DNA of 64,000 bases from Acidovorax soli (GTDB taxonomy: Bacteria > Pseudomonadota > Gammaproteobacteria > Burkholderiales > Burkholderiaceae_C). Shown here one piece after another: positions 17,310 through 25,618 of this stretch (positions are counted from its first letter, which is position 1; each line of letters begins with the position of its first letter). The notes beneath the pieces were generated by a model. That model did no database searches and was not told where the DNA came from. It worked only from the letters and a program-made list of their open reading frames with translations. The stretch covers positions 558,001 to 622,000 of the forward strand of contig NZ_JACHLK010000003.1 of NCBI RefSeq assembly GCF_014207955.1, in the 5' to 3' direction. Position numbers and translations under genes: made by a program.

Positions 17310-17726
17310 ATGAAATTCACCCTGATTGCCACAGCGCTCGCAGTGGCAGCGCTGGCTGCTTGCGGCAGCAAGGAAGTGCCAGCCGACCGTCTGGAAGAGG
17401 CCCGCCAAACAGCCAAGGCGAATGCAGAGTTCAACGCCGCGCTCTACAAGGCGCAGAACCCGCGTTTCACCTCGGAATTCGCCATCGTCAGCCGCAGCGA
17501 CGACACGCAGGCACCAGCATGCCCCCAAGGCGATGGATGGGCCGAGCTGTCCATCATGAAGGTCGAGGGCAAGCAAGTCGACAAGACGGTGCTGATGTGC
17601 TCCACGTTCTCCCAGAGCGTGGGCTGCTACCGCAAGGAAGACTTCGAGAAGAACACCAACCTCGCGAAGCAAAACGGCAGCTGCAGTACCCAAGTGCCCT
17701 ACCCCATTCCAAAGATCGCCAAGTAG
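17310..17726 (+). CDS. Phage-encoded lipoprotein (138 aa)
   Basis: MKFTLIATALAVAALAACGS is a classic lipoprotein signal with lipobox LAAC (Cys18). The mature part has six further cysteines' worth of disulfide potential by eye (ACPQGD, LMCS, GCYR, GSCS) and no known domain. AAGGAACACC precedes the ATG. As the first gene of the early/lysogenic rightward operon it is a candidate superinfection-exclusion or lysogenic-conversion factor, as small phage lipoproteins often are. That role is inference. Confidence 0.75.
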   Translation: MKFTLIATALAVAALAACGSKEVPADRLEEARQTAKANAEFNAALYKAQNPRFTSEFAIVSRSDDTQAPACPQGDGWAELSIMKVEGKQVDKTVLMCSTFSQSVGCYRKEDFEKNTNLAKQNGSCSTQVPYPIPKIAK

Positions 17727-17729
17727 CCC

Positions 17730-17840
17730 ATGGTGCTCATCACGTCGCTGATTGGCGCCGGCCTGCTGGCATGGACTGCCGTCACCTGCTACGTGGCCTT
17801 TCGCATTGGCCGCTGGGCCGAGCGACGCTCGCACCCATGA
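17730..17840 (+). CDS. Tiny single-span membrane protein (36 aa)
   Basis: MVLITSLIGAGLLAWTAVTC begins a single hydrophobic helix, followed by a basic tail ending AERRSHP, so N-out/C-in topology is likely. It starts 3 nt after the lipoprotein stop. Short but with the right composition and spacing for a membrane accessory of the lipoprotein. Confidence 0.5.
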   Translation: MVLITSLIGAGLLAWTAVTCYVAFRIGRWAERRSHP

Positions 17841-17963
17841 CATCGCCGATTCCAGCCCCGCGAGCGGGGCTGTTGTGGGCGATGTCCCAACCCTTTCCAA
17901 CCGCGCGCCCACCCTTCCATCCCTCCCTCCCTTTGGGCGCACCAGCGGCTTTTTATTCCCCCC

Positions 17964-17990
17964 CCCGCTTGCAGCGGGTTTTTTTTCGCC
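17964..17990 (+). terminator. Rho-independent terminator
   Basis: CCCGC-TTGCA-GCGGG stem-loop followed by a run of about eight to ten T, on the plus strand, just before the GTG of the next gene. It would separate the lipoprotein/membrane pair from the recombination genes unless phage antitermination operates. Confidence 0.85.
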
Positions 17991-18000
17991 CGGAGGATCT

Positions 18001-18195
18001 GTGAACGCCATCAATCCGACCATTGCCGCATCCCTCAAGGGGGTCGTGCCCGAAACGTTGCTCTACAGCGAGGAAGAGTTGCTTGCTGCGGATGTGCTCC
18101 GCATGCAGGGCGCAGAGGCCCGCCAAAGAGCCGCATTCCACCGCGCTCTGCAGGATCAGCAGCAGCACCTTCAGATGGCGGGCCAACTGCGATGA
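18001..18195 (+). CDS. Small hypothetical phage protein (64 aa)
   Basis: GTG start with GGAGG 5 nt upstream. Helical, acidic: VNAINPTIAASLKGVVPETL then SEEELLAADVLRMQ and a Gln-rich C-terminus. The stop overlaps the next ATG by 4 nt. Function unknown. Confidence 0.6.
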   Translation: MNAINPTIAASLKGVVPETLLYSEEELLAADVLRMQGAEARQRAAFHRALQDQQQHLQMAGQLR

Positions 18196-18425
18196 ACCGC
18201 CCCGTCATCAAATACTGCATCGCCGCCCTGGTGGCTATCGCCATGTCTTCGAGCTATCTGCTCGATGGCAGTCCAAGCGAATTGCAAGCGGCCAAAGACA
18301 CCGCCGCCTCGATGCGCGACGCACTGGCACAGCACCAGGCCGAGCGACCCGACCTGTGGACTCCTGAGCGGCGCAGTCGCGCCGATGCCGCAGCCGGAAT
18401 CATTGCCCGCACCACCAGGCCATGA
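18192..18425 (+). CDS. Small hypothetical protein with N-terminal membrane helix (77 aa)
   Basis: MNRPVIKYCIAALVAIAMSS is a membrane anchor or uncleaved signal; the rest is a polar helix (SELQAAKDTAASMRDALAQHQAE). Overlaps both neighbours by 4 nt. Unknown function; may be a periplasm-facing accessory. Confidence 0.55.
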   Translation: MNRPVIKYCIAALVAIAMSSSYLLDGSPSELQAAKDTAASMRDALAQHQAERPDLWTPERRSRADAAAGIIARTTRP

Positions 18426-18547
18426 GACGCGCCCGCAGGCTCCAGCGCGCTGCATTGCGCTGCATCCAACTTTTTTCCATCTCCATGGCCACCGCAGCCG
18501 CCACAGGTCTGTGCGCCGGCCTTATCCAACCACTCTTCATGCCATGA
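18422..18547 (+). CDS. Very small basic/hydrophobic protein (41 aa)
   Basis: Starts MRRARRLQRAALRCIQLFSI, then a hydrophobic stretch ending LCAGLIQPLFMP. ATGA overlap with both the upstream and downstream genes supports translation. One weak membrane segment. Function unknown. Confidence 0.45.
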   Translation: MRRARRLQRAALRCIQLFSISMATAAATGLCAGLIQPLFMP

Positions 18548-19851
18548 GCCAACAAACCATTGAGGCACAGCCGCAAGCTGGCGCCGTCGAAACTACCAAC
18601 TCAAAAACCGCCCTCGCGGCACTGCGCAAAACAGCGCTCGCCGAGCTGAGCGTGGTGGACGCCGGCCTTGCCGCACTGCGCCGCAAGTACCGCAACAAGC
18701 TCTTTGCGGTAGGGACCGCAGAGGGTATGGCCGCAGCTCGCAAGGCGCGCATGGACCTTCGCGAGCGCCGCTACAAGGTCCCCAAAATCGTTGACGAGCA
18801 AAAGGCTGCGATCAGGCAAGTTGCGACCGATGTCGGAACCGAGGGCGAACGCATCGTGGCCGCACTGCTGGAATTGGAATCACCAATTCATGAGCAGATC
18901 AAAGCGGAAGAAGACCGCAGGGCAGAAGCCAAACAGGCCAAGGAGCGCGAAGAGCGCGAAGCAATGGCTCGCATCGATGCGGTGGTAGATGCCATCATCG
19001 CCAAGCCCACCGAGGTGGTCGGACTCGGATCGGACGTGATCGGCACTGCGCTCACCGAAGTGGAAGCTATCGAGGTCACACTGGAGACCTTTGGCGATCA
19101 CGCCGGTCGAGTGGAGGCCGTCAAGAATTCCACCATCGAGCGGCTGGAGACCATGCATGCCGCAGCGCTGGCGCATGAGCAGGAGGCCAAGGCCCAGGCT
19201 CAAGCACGCGCCAAGCTCGCCGCCGAGCGCGAACAGATGGAGCGCGAACAGCGCGAGCACAACGAGCGCATGGCCGCCCAGCGTGCCGAGCTGGATCGGC
19301 TCACGCTCGAAACCCAAGCCCAGGCCCAGGCCATCGAGCGCCAGGCCGTCGCGCAACGCGAGCAGGCAGAACGGATCGAACGGGAGCGATTGCAGCGCAT
19401 CACGGACGTGAGCAACCGCATAAGCGACATCACTGCACTGCCAGCGACACACGCCGCCAGCACCGCACTACAGCTCGAATCAGCGATCCGCACGTTGAAC
19501 GACACGCTGCTGACGGCCGCGTACTTCGATGACCGTGTGCCCGAAGCCGAGCAGGCCAAACACACCGCCCTTGAGGAGCTGCGCCAGCTCCACAGGGATG
19601 TCGCGCAACGAGAGGCCGACGCCGCAATCGCCGAAGCCTGCGAACGCGAAGAAGCCGCCATCGCCGAGGCGCGCCGCCTGGCGGACGACGCGAAACGCGC
19701 GAACGCGAACCAGCTCTACGACGCACTCGCGAACCTACTGACCTGCGCCGAGCTGCGCGGGGATGTCTGTGTCCAAACCGCCTTGCTGATGGAGTCGGCC
19801 AGGCACGCCATCGAGAAATCAACCCCCGCGCAAGCGGCTCAAGCCCAATGA
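18544..19851 (+). CDS. Long coiled-coil protein of the recombination operon (435 aa)
   Basis: Almost the whole chain after residue 90 is Glu/Arg/Ala/Gln heptad-like sequence (for example EREQMEREQREHNERMAAQRAEL), predicting an extended coiled coil. The N-terminal 90 residues are a shorter helical domain. It immediately precedes and overlaps the ERF gene by 4 nt. Long coiled-coil proteins beside annealing proteins are found in many phages, possibly as SbcC-like or Gam-like nuclease modulators, but no specific homology is visible. Confidence 0.7.
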   Translation: MSQQTIEAQPQAGAVETTNSKTALAALRKTALAELSVVDAGLAALRRKYRNKLFAVGTAEGMAAARKARMDLRERRYKVPKIVDEQKAAIRQVATDVGTEGERIVAALLELESPIHEQIKAEEDRRAEAKQAKEREEREAMARIDAVVDAIIAKPTEVVGLGSDVIGTALTEVEAIEVTLETFGDHAGRVEAVKNSTIERLETMHAAALAHEQEAKAQAQARAKLAAEREQMEREQREHNERMAAQRAELDRLTLETQAQAQAIERQAVAQREQAERIERERLQRITDVSNRISDITALPATHAASTALQLESAIRTLNDTLLTAAYFDDRVPEAEQAKHTALEELRQLHRDVAQREADAAIAEACEREEAAIAEARRLADDAKRANANQLYDALANLLTCAELRGDVCVQTALLMESARHAIEKSTPAQAAQAQ

Positions 19852-20591
19852 CCCTACTCACACCTGCCGCGCCACTCGCCGGCCCGTTTGCCAATGCCCT
19901 GGCCGCCATGAATGCCAACATGACCATGGCCGAAATCAAGGAGCTGCAGCAAGAGCAGCGCGATTGGGAAGCCGGCGAAAGGCACAAACTGTTTTTGGCC
20001 GCCATGGTGGCCCTGAAGTTGAACCCTCCCAGCATCCTCAAGGACAAGACCGCGTTCACGCCAGATGGTCAGGGCGGGTTTGAGTCCTACGACTACGCCA
20101 CCATCGGCAACGTCTGCGAGCAGGTCATTCAGTCCGCCGCACAGCATGGCCTCACGCACAACTGGGTGCCTGGCCGCAGCCCGGAGGGCGACATTGTTGT
20201 GACATGCGAAGTCGCCCATGTGGGGGGGCATGTGCAGCGGACCATGCTCGATGCGCCGCGCGAGGAATCGCCAGGACTCACCGTAGCGCAGGCCGAGCAA
20301 TCCGTGCGCACGTTTCTGGAACGCTACACCCTGCTGCTGGGATTTGGCTTCGCGGCCAAGGACAGGCCTGACGACGACGGTCGCGGCGGCGCCGCGATGC
20401 CCTCGCCTGCAGCGCAGAGCGCCACGGAGGGGTGGGTGGTCTATGTCAACAGCGCGGACAGTATCGAGACACTCGAATCCATACGCAAAGAGGCGTCTGC
20501 GGCCTTTCACGCGGCGGGTGATGCTGGCGCATGGAGCACCGTGAAGCGCGCGCTCGATGCGCGCCAGGACGCACTGGAAGGCGGCGCGTGA
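19848..20591 (+). CDS. erf: ERF-family single-strand annealing protein
   Basis: 247 residues. The core LAAMVALKLNPPSILKDKTAF..GGFESYDYATIGNVCEQVIQSAAQHGL matches the ERF superfamily (phage P22 Erf), where residues form the annealing ring. The C-terminal tail is a variable extension. It works with the downstream YqaJ-type exonuclease as a two-component recombinase that repairs and circularises phage DNA. The GTGA/ATGA overlaps with both neighbours indicate coupled translation. Confidence 0.85.
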   Translation: MTLLTPAAPLAGPFANALAAMNANMTMAEIKELQQEQRDWEAGERHKLFLAAMVALKLNPPSILKDKTAFTPDGQGGFESYDYATIGNVCEQVIQSAAQHGLTHNWVPGRSPEGDIVVTCEVAHVGGHVQRTMLDAPREESPGLTVAQAEQSVRTFLERYTLLLGFGFAAKDRPDDDGRGGAAMPSPAAQSATEGWVVYVNSADSIETLESIRKEASAAFHAAGDAGAWSTVKRALDARQDALEGGA

Positions 20592-21256
20592 AGAGCACGC
20601 GCTACACCATCAGCACCCACAAGCAAGGCACACGCGAATGGCTGAAAGACCGCCTGGGCTGCGTGACCGGCGCCGATGTGGCCGCGCTCTATACCCCCGG
20701 CAGAGCCAAGGGCACCGACTCCGAAGCGCGCACTGGCTACATGCGCCAGCTCGTGCTGGAACGCCTGGACGTGCCCACCGATAGCGGCTCCTTTCTCTCG
20801 CGCGATATGGCTTGGGGCATCGCCACCGAACCTCTGGCGCGCCTGGCACTGGAGGCCACCACCGGATACAGGGTGCGCGAAGCCGGCTTCTGCCGGCTCA
20901 GGCGATACGCCGCAGGCTGCAGCGTGGACTCGTTCATCTTCGGCGACGAGGTGGACACCAAGCGGCTGGGCATCAGCGAAATCAAGTGCCCCAAGAGCAA
21001 GACGCACCTGGCCTATCTCGAAGCCCGTGGCGTCCCTGAAATCTATGTGCCGCAGATCACCCACAACCTGTGGGTGACGGGCGCGCAGTTCTGCAAATTC
21101 ATTTCCTACGACCCCCGTTTCCCGCCAGCGATGCGGATGTTGCTGGTGCACGTTGAGCGCGACGAGGCGGCAATCAAGGCCCATGAGGCCTTGGTGCTGC
21201 AGTTCCTCATGGAGACGGATGCCCTTGAACGCAAGTTGCGGCTCAACGCCGCGTGA
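20588..21256 (+). CDS. YqaJ/lambda-Exo-type recombination exonuclease
   Basis: 222 residues from GTG 20588, overlapping the ERF stop (GTGA). The catalytic set of the PD-(D/E)XK YqaJ family is visible: E81 in WGIATEPLAR, D114 in GCSVDSFI, and E131-x-K133 in GISEIKCPKSKTH. The final TH is typical of the viral branch. It degrades one strand of duplex ends to feed the annealing protein. Length matches the family. Confidence 0.9.
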   Translation: MKSTRYTISTHKQGTREWLKDRLGCVTGADVAALYTPGRAKGTDSEARTGYMRQLVLERLDVPTDSGSFLSRDMAWGIATEPLARLALEATTGYRVREAGFCRLRRYAAGCSVDSFIFGDEVDTKRLGISEIKCPKSKTHLAYLEARGVPEIYVPQITHNLWVTGAQFCKFISYDPRFPPAMRMLLVHVERDEAAIKAHEALVLQFLMETDALERKLRLNAA

Positions 21257-21265
21257 AGGACTTCA

Positions 21266-22168
21266 ATGTCATCGAACCGCCAATTGCTGGAGGCAGGAAC
21301 CGCCAAGCGCGCCGACCTCGTAAAAATCTGGATCAATGAACTCCACGTCGAACCCGGCTTCAATCCCCCGGAAACCCCCGAGGAGTTTGACGCTCGCGTG
21401 GAGGACATCGTGGCGCACCTCGCGAACGGCGGCAGCGTTCCGCCACTCGAAGTACGTGATCGGGTAGAGGGCGGCAAGTTCATCGTTGACGGGCACGCCC
21501 GTCTTGAAGCGCATGTGCGTGCGGCCGATAGAGGCATCCCGATCCACGACCAGAAGGATGGGCGCGTTTACATCCTGACCATTCCTTTTGTGGGCAATGA
21601 CGCGGACCGCAACATTCGCATCATCACATCCGCGAAGAAGCGCACGCTTTCGCCCGTGCAGACAGCCACGATCCTCAAGCGCCAGCGCGGGTACGGCTGG
21701 TCCTTGGAGGCCATCGCCAAGGAAATCAATCTCTCTTCAGAGCGCGTGCGCCAGCTTCTGGCACTCGGCGATGCCAACAGTGATGTACAGGCACTGGTGT
21801 TGTCGGGCGAGGTCACCGAAGCGGTTGCAACCGCTGCCGTGCGAAACCACGGCGACAACGCCGGCACCGTGCTTGCCGAACAGCTCGCCGAGGTGAAGGC
21901 CGCTGGCGGCAAGAAGCTGACCCCGGGGAAAGCCGGCCCCAAGAAGCCGAAGGCTTCCGACCTGGCGGCAGAGCGCGAAATGCTGGATTGGCTGATCGAT
22001 CAACGCGCCATGGTTGCGCGGGGTAGCAAGCCGGACTTTGCTGCTGATGAGTCCACCTTGGGCTACTGGGTCTGGTGGCCTGCCGATGGCCGCACGCAAC
22101 CCGGCTTGTTCAGAGACCCCCGCGAGGCCATCACCCAGGCCATGACCAAGGAGCCCGAGAATGTTTAA
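21266..22168 (+). CDS. ParB/Spo0J-like nuclease-domain protein
   Basis: 300 residues. N-terminal ParB-like motif GGKFIVDGHARLEAHVRAADRG (about 70-90) and a central HTH with GYGWSLEAIAKEINLSSERV (about 145-164). The C-terminus is unrelated to chromosome ParB dimerisation domains. No ParA partner is nearby, so plasmid-style partition is not supported; such phage proteins are thought to be DNA-binding regulators or CTP-dependent clamps. It follows the exonuclease and overlaps rdgC by 8 nt. It could recognise the palindrome family in the left half. Confidence 0.8.
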   Translation: MSSNRQLLEAGTAKRADLVKIWINELHVEPGFNPPETPEEFDARVEDIVAHLANGGSVPPLEVRDRVEGGKFIVDGHARLEAHVRAADRGIPIHDQKDGRVYILTIPFVGNDADRNIRIITSAKKRTLSPVQTATILKRQRGYGWSLEAIAKEINLSSERVRQLLALGDANSDVQALVLSGEVTEAVATAAVRNHGDNAGTVLAEQLAEVKAAGGKKLTPGKAGPKKPKASDLAAEREMLDWLIDQRAMVARGSKPDFAADESTLGYWVWWPADGRTQPGLFRDPREAITQAMTKEPENV

Positions 22169-23084
22169 GAACCTCATCGTCTACCGCACAGGGCCCCTGC
22201 ACACCGCCGACCTCGAAGGCGTGGAGCAGGCGCTGCAGAAGATGCTCTTCGCGGAGTGCGGCGCCACACAGGAGAAATCGGTTGGCTGGGTGCCCCCACG
22301 CGGCGAAGAACACGGCGCCTTGGTGGAGTCCATCGGGGGTCAGTGGGTGCTGCGCTTCAAGATCGAGGCGAAGGCCGTCCCTGGCGAAGTCCTCGCACGA
22401 CGCGTCAAGGAAAAGGCCGATGCCATCGAGAAGTCCACAGGCCGCAAGCCAGGCAAAAAGGAGTCCAAGGAACTCAAGGAGGAAGCGAAGCTTGACCTCC
22501 TGCCTATGGCCTTCACGAAGCAATCCACCATGTGGGTGTGGATTGACCGTGAGCTAAGAACTCTGGTGCTCGATACGGGCACGCAGAGCCGGGCCGATGA
22601 CGTGGTATCCCTACTGGTCGAGGCCCTGCCAGGCCTGACCGTCTCCCTCCTGCACACCAGCACCAGCCCCCAGGCGGCCATGTCGCACTGGCTGAGCACG
22701 CAGGAGCCGCCGCAGGGCTTCACGGTGGACCGCGAATGCGAGCTGAAAGCCTGCGACGAGGGCAAGGCGGTCGTGCGTTACGGACGCCACCCCCTCGACA
22801 TCGAAGAGGTGAAGGCGCACATCGCGGCCGGCAAGCTGCCCACCAAGCTGGCGCTTACCTGGGATGACCGTGTCTCTTTCCTGCTGACTGAGGGTTTGCA
22901 GGTGAAGAAGGTCGAATTCCTCGACACCGTGTTTGAAGGCACGAAGGCCGATGACGGCAGTTTCGACACGGACGTGGCCATTGCAACGGGTGAGTTGCGC
23001 AAGCTGCTGCCCGACCTGATCGAGGCGCTGGGCGGCGAGCCCGAACCAGGCGCCCAGGCGCAGGCCGCCCCACCATCGGAATGA
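22161..23084 (+). CDS. rdgC: Phage-encoded RdgC recombination-associated protein
   Basis: 307 residues, the usual RdgC length. MFKNLIVYR at the N-terminus, SVGWVPPRG (about 40-48) and the later LDLLPMAFTKQSTMWVWID are hallmark segments; the ring-forming dimer binds duplex DNA and counteracts RecA. RdgC is normally a chromosomal gene; its presence inside an early phage operon after ERF and exonuclease is notable and suggests the phage suppresses host RecA recombination in favour of its own. Overlaps the ParB-like gene. Confidence 0.9.
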   Translation: MFKNLIVYRTGPLHTADLEGVEQALQKMLFAECGATQEKSVGWVPPRGEEHGALVESIGGQWVLRFKIEAKAVPGEVLARRVKEKADAIEKSTGRKPGKKESKELKEEAKLDLLPMAFTKQSTMWVWIDRELRTLVLDTGTQSRADDVVSLLVEALPGLTVSLLHTSTSPQAAMSHWLSTQEPPQGFTVDRECELKACDEGKAVVRYGRHPLDIEEVKAHIAAGKLPTKLALTWDDRVSFLLTEGLQVKKVEFLDTVFEGTKADDGSFDTDVAIATGELRKLLPDLIEALGGEPEPGAQAQAAPPSE

Positions 23085-23094
23085 CGCTACAGCC

Positions 23095-23442
23095 GTGGCG
23101 TTCCTGTTCCGATGCCCGGAGTGTCGGACCAGGCGCCGCGACTACGGGCTATTCACCCAGCACCTGGCCAACAGCGGGCACGCCCTGTGCCGCTGCGGCG
23201 GGTACCACTACAGCCACAGACCGGACTCTCCTTTCTGCCATCGCAACCCCTACAGCCCAGCCCTGGAGGCTTCGCGCGCCGGGGTTTGCGATCAGGAGGT
23301 GGAGGCCATTGCGTCACAGATCGCGCTGGACATCGCGATCACGCACCCAGGGCGAAAGCCAAGGCCCACGGACCCAGTGAAACGATCACCGGATTCCGCC
23401 CCGATCAACACAAGCCCGCCTTCGCTGCGGGCTTTTTCTTGA
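23095..23442 (+). CDS. Small zinc-finger-like phage protein (115 aa)
   Basis: GTG start at 23095, 10 nt after rdgC. Cys/His-rich N-terminus: FRCPECRTRR, then HALCRCGGYHYSHRPDSPFCHRNP, which could bind one or two zinc ions. The C-terminal 30 residues are proline-rich, and the last codons overlap a terminator hairpin. Function unknown; maybe a DNA-binding accessory. Confidence 0.6.
   Translation: MAFLFRCPECRTRRRDYGLFTQHLANSGHALCRCGGYHYSHRPDSPFCHRNPYSPALEASRAGVCDQEVEAIASQIALDIAITHPGRKPRPTDPVKRSPDSAPINTSPPSLRAFS
23413..23437 (+). terminator. Rho-independent terminator at the end of the recombination module
   Basis: GCCCGC and GCGGGC arms around a CTTCGCT-type loop followed by TTTTTC. It lies in the last codons of the 23095 gene, so translation of that gene would melt the hairpin (possible attenuation). 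Confidence 0.75.
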
Positions 23443-23449
23443 GTGCCCC

Positions 23450-23959
23450 ATGCCACAGTCACAACCCAAGACCGCTCACGAGCTGAGCCCTCCCATGGCC
23501 CAGTGCCACGCCAGACTGCTCGCCGTGGCAAAGAACGGCACGCCCGAGGCCTTCTCGGCGACCCTTGCCGGCGTGCTTCACCGCGCCGAGCTGGCCATTG
23601 GTGGCGCCTACGACGCGGCGAATCAGGCAATCCGCAAGGAGCGATCCGCAACAACGGACGTAGCCGGCACCATAAAGGCGTTCCGCGAATACCTTGGCGT
23701 TCATCCCCACATCGCCATGGGCGGCCACCAGGCGGACACCACAGCGCACCAGCTCGCGATGATCGCGCTGGACCACCAGCCGTGGAACGCAAGCATGCCG
23801 CGATTCCCCACCGCTTTGCGCAAGATGTGGAGCGGCGGCGAGGTGCAGGATTGGATGGACAGCAATTTGCCGCCGCTCATCGGGGCCACCTACGCCAAGG
23901 GTTTCGCGGAAGGGATGGCCCAGCGCGGAGTTGCAGAACCCACCCCTGGGGCCAAGTAA
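23450..23959 (+). CDS. Hypothetical phage protein (169 aa)
   Basis: Not recognised. Starts after the terminator; helical with a central IGGAYDAANQAIRKERSATTDVAG segment, and a C-terminal GATYAKGFAEGMAQRG. The stop overlaps the next start by one base (TAATG). Possibly a regulator of the small-gene block. Confidence 0.6.
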   Translation: MPQSQPKTAHELSPPMAQCHARLLAVAKNGTPEAFSATLAGVLHRAELAIGGAYDAANQAIRKERSATTDVAGTIKAFREYLGVHPHIAMGGHQADTTAHQLAMIALDHQPWNASMPRFPTALRKMWSGGEVQDWMDSNLPPLIGATYAKGFAEGMAQRGVAEPTPGAK

Positions 23960-24462
23960 TGGGACAGCGCTTTGGCAGAAACCAGCGCCGCCGAGCACGC
24001 GAGGCACTCCACTCAGTGGCCTCACAGCTTCAATCGGTGCGAGAGCAACTCGCCCAGGCGCAGCACCAGCATCAAAGCCTGGCGCGCGCAAGCTCCGAAA
24101 TGTCTGATGTCAATCAGCGCAATGAAGTATTGCTTGCCCAGGCCCGGTTGCTTCTTGGCAAGCACAGCATCGCATTTGACCCACGCCCACTCGCTGTGCC
24201 GCGCGTAGAACGGGACGGGAGCTTTCGCGTGAATACGCCCGATGGGCGGATGACCACCATGCATACCGTAGACATTCGCGCCGAACCAGACTGGCTAAAG
24301 GGAATGCTGCATGTGACAGCGATGGTCGGCGACCGGCGGGCCGGGTACGCCATTTCTGAAGGCGCCATGTTCCACGGTCCCAATGATCTGTTGGCGAAGC
24401 ATATCGGCAAGCTGATTGCGGAGCGCCTCGTCATTGACCTGAAGCGATGGAGCCGCCGATGA
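23959..24462 (+). CDS. Hypothetical phage protein (167 aa), coiled-coil N-terminus
   Basis: Starts MGQRFGRNQRRRAREALHSV, a basic amphipathic segment leading into a coiled coil (QLQSVREQLAQAQHQHQSLA). The C-terminal half is beta-rich (GSFRVNTPDGRMTTMHTVDI, MLHVTAMVGDRRAGYAISEG). One-base TAATG overlap upstream and ATGA downstream. No family recognised. Confidence 0.6.
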   Translation: MGQRFGRNQRRRAREALHSVASQLQSVREQLAQAQHQHQSLARASSEMSDVNQRNEVLLAQARLLLGKHSIAFDPRPLAVPRVERDGSFRVNTPDGRMTTMHTVDIRAEPDWLKGMLHVTAMVGDRRAGYAISEGAMFHGPNDLLAKHIGKLIAERLVIDLKRWSRR

Positions 24463-24698
24463 ATGATCCCATCATCTTCAACGGCATGCGCATCCAAGAG
24501 TCACGAATGGCCGTGCGCCAGAAGACCGTGGTTCATGTGCGACGCCACCCCATCAGCAAGCGCCGCAGACGGTGGCAGGTCGTGGTGGAGGTGGTGGAGA
24601 CACCCTGCGCGTTCGTGATGGAGGGACTCATCCTCATGCACCCCCTGTTGCTTGCTGGACTGCGGGAGCAGTTGCGAGGGCGGGTTTCTCATGGATGA
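24459..24698 (+). CDS. Small hypothetical phage protein (79 aa)
   Basis: From MNDPIIFNGMRIQESRMAVR at 24459, overlapping the preceding stop by 4 nt. Basic stretch VRRHPISKRRRRWQVVVEVVE then a hydrophobic helix. Looks like a small beta-sheet nucleic-acid-binding unit; function unknown. Confidence 0.6.
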   Translation: MNDPIIFNGMRIQESRMAVRQKTVVHVRRHPISKRRRRWQVVVEVVETPCAFVMEGLILMHPLLLAGLREQLRGRVSHG

Positions 24699-24924
24699 CG
24701 CCAGTGAAGCCTGGCAGCTCGCCGACAAGGCCTATCAGCACCACCACGCCAGGTGCGGCGAATGCCGCGCCGCTGGCGCCAACCGGAGCGGAGCCCTCAC
24801 GCGCTGCCACGCTGGGCTTGCGTTGTGGGAGGAATACCAGCAAGCCGGCGAGCCACCGCACTTCGCATGGCTCAAACCCATCAGGAGGCCCAATGCCCGA
24901 CCCCAAACCCATCGACGCCCTTGA
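24691..24924 (+). CDS. Small hypothetical phage protein (77 aa), Cys/His pattern
   Basis: From MDDASEAWQLADKAYQHHHA at 24691. Contains CGECRAAG and a later TRCHAGLALW, a possible single zinc site. Overlaps the upstream gene by 8 nt and the downstream gene by 32 nt in another frame. Unknown function. Confidence 0.5.
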   Translation: MDDASEAWQLADKAYQHHHARCGECRAAGANRSGALTRCHAGLALWEEYQQAGEPPHFAWLKPIRRPNARPQTHRRP

Positions 24925-25243
24925 GAAAGTCAGGATGCTGATCGAAGCTTATGCCGACACGAAAGCACATTACGACTGGACGATGGGCGAGCATTCCAAT
25001 GCAGGCCCAGCCAGCCAGAACGGCGCTGCACGGCGCTTGGAAACCGCAAGCGAAGCGTTGAGCATCGAGCTGGAAAACCTCGCCAGCGCACCTGGTGAGG
25101 TGGTTTCGTCGGTGATCGAGATTTGCAGCAGCCGCTGGGAGGCCTACGCCAACGACCCGGAAACCGGTTGGCGCGCGCCCATGCAGTTCGCCGCAGCAGA
25201 GATTGAGCGCATGGTGCTGACGCAATTTCGGGCCGGGGGGTGA
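24893..25243 (+). CDS. Hypothetical phage protein (116 aa)
   Basis: From MPDPKPIDALEKVRMLIEAY at 24893, with AGGAGG about 5 nt upstream. All-helical, acidic; the segment NGAARRLETASEALSIELENL suggests a helical bundle. Not recognised. Confidence 0.6.
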   Translation: MPDPKPIDALEKVRMLIEAYADTKAHYDWTMGEHSNAGPASQNGAARRLETASEALSIELENLASAPGEVVSSVIEICSSRWEAYANDPETGWRAPMQFAAAEIERMVLTQFRAGG

Positions 25244-25255
25244 CCCCGTGAACCA

Positions 25256-25618
25256 ATGCAACTCGCGCTCGACACAGAGGGCTGCGATGCCGGGCCGCTG
25301 TTCGCGCCCGAGCGCAAGACCCGACCGCCGAAGCGCCCCAAGGGCAAGGAAGGCATGGTGCACCGCGCGCAGACGCGCCGGGCCACGCCGGCCTGGGCGG
25401 ACATGGCTGCGATCAAGGCGATCTATCGAGAAGCCCAGCAGCTCACCAGGCAGACCGGGGAGCTGCATGTGGTGGACCACATCGTCCCAAAGATCAGCCC
25501 CTACGTTTGCGGCCTGCACGTGCCCGCAAACCTGCGCGTCATCCACTGGCGCGAGAACAGTGCCAAGGCCAATCTTTGGTGGCCCGGCATGTGGAACGAA
25601 CAAGGAGAACTTTTGTAA
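25256..25618 (+). CDS. HNH endonuclease-like protein (120 aa)
   Basis: The C-terminal half holds HVVDHIVPKISPYVCGLHVP and NLRVIHWRENSAKAN, matching the HNH/ENDO VII pattern of small phage nucleases (H-N-H residues in VDH, N of NLRVI, and the second His in HW). The N-terminal 50 residues are basic. Small HNH proteins in phages often nick DNA near terminase or act with RusA-type enzymes. The catalytic Cys4 zinc motif is absent, as in many small members. Confidence 0.7.
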   Translation: MQLALDTEGCDAGPLFAPERKTRPPKRPKGKEGMVHRAQTRRATPAWADMAAIKAIYREAQQLTRQTGELHVVDHIVPKISPYVCGLHVPANLRVIHWRENSAKANLWWPGMWNEQGELL

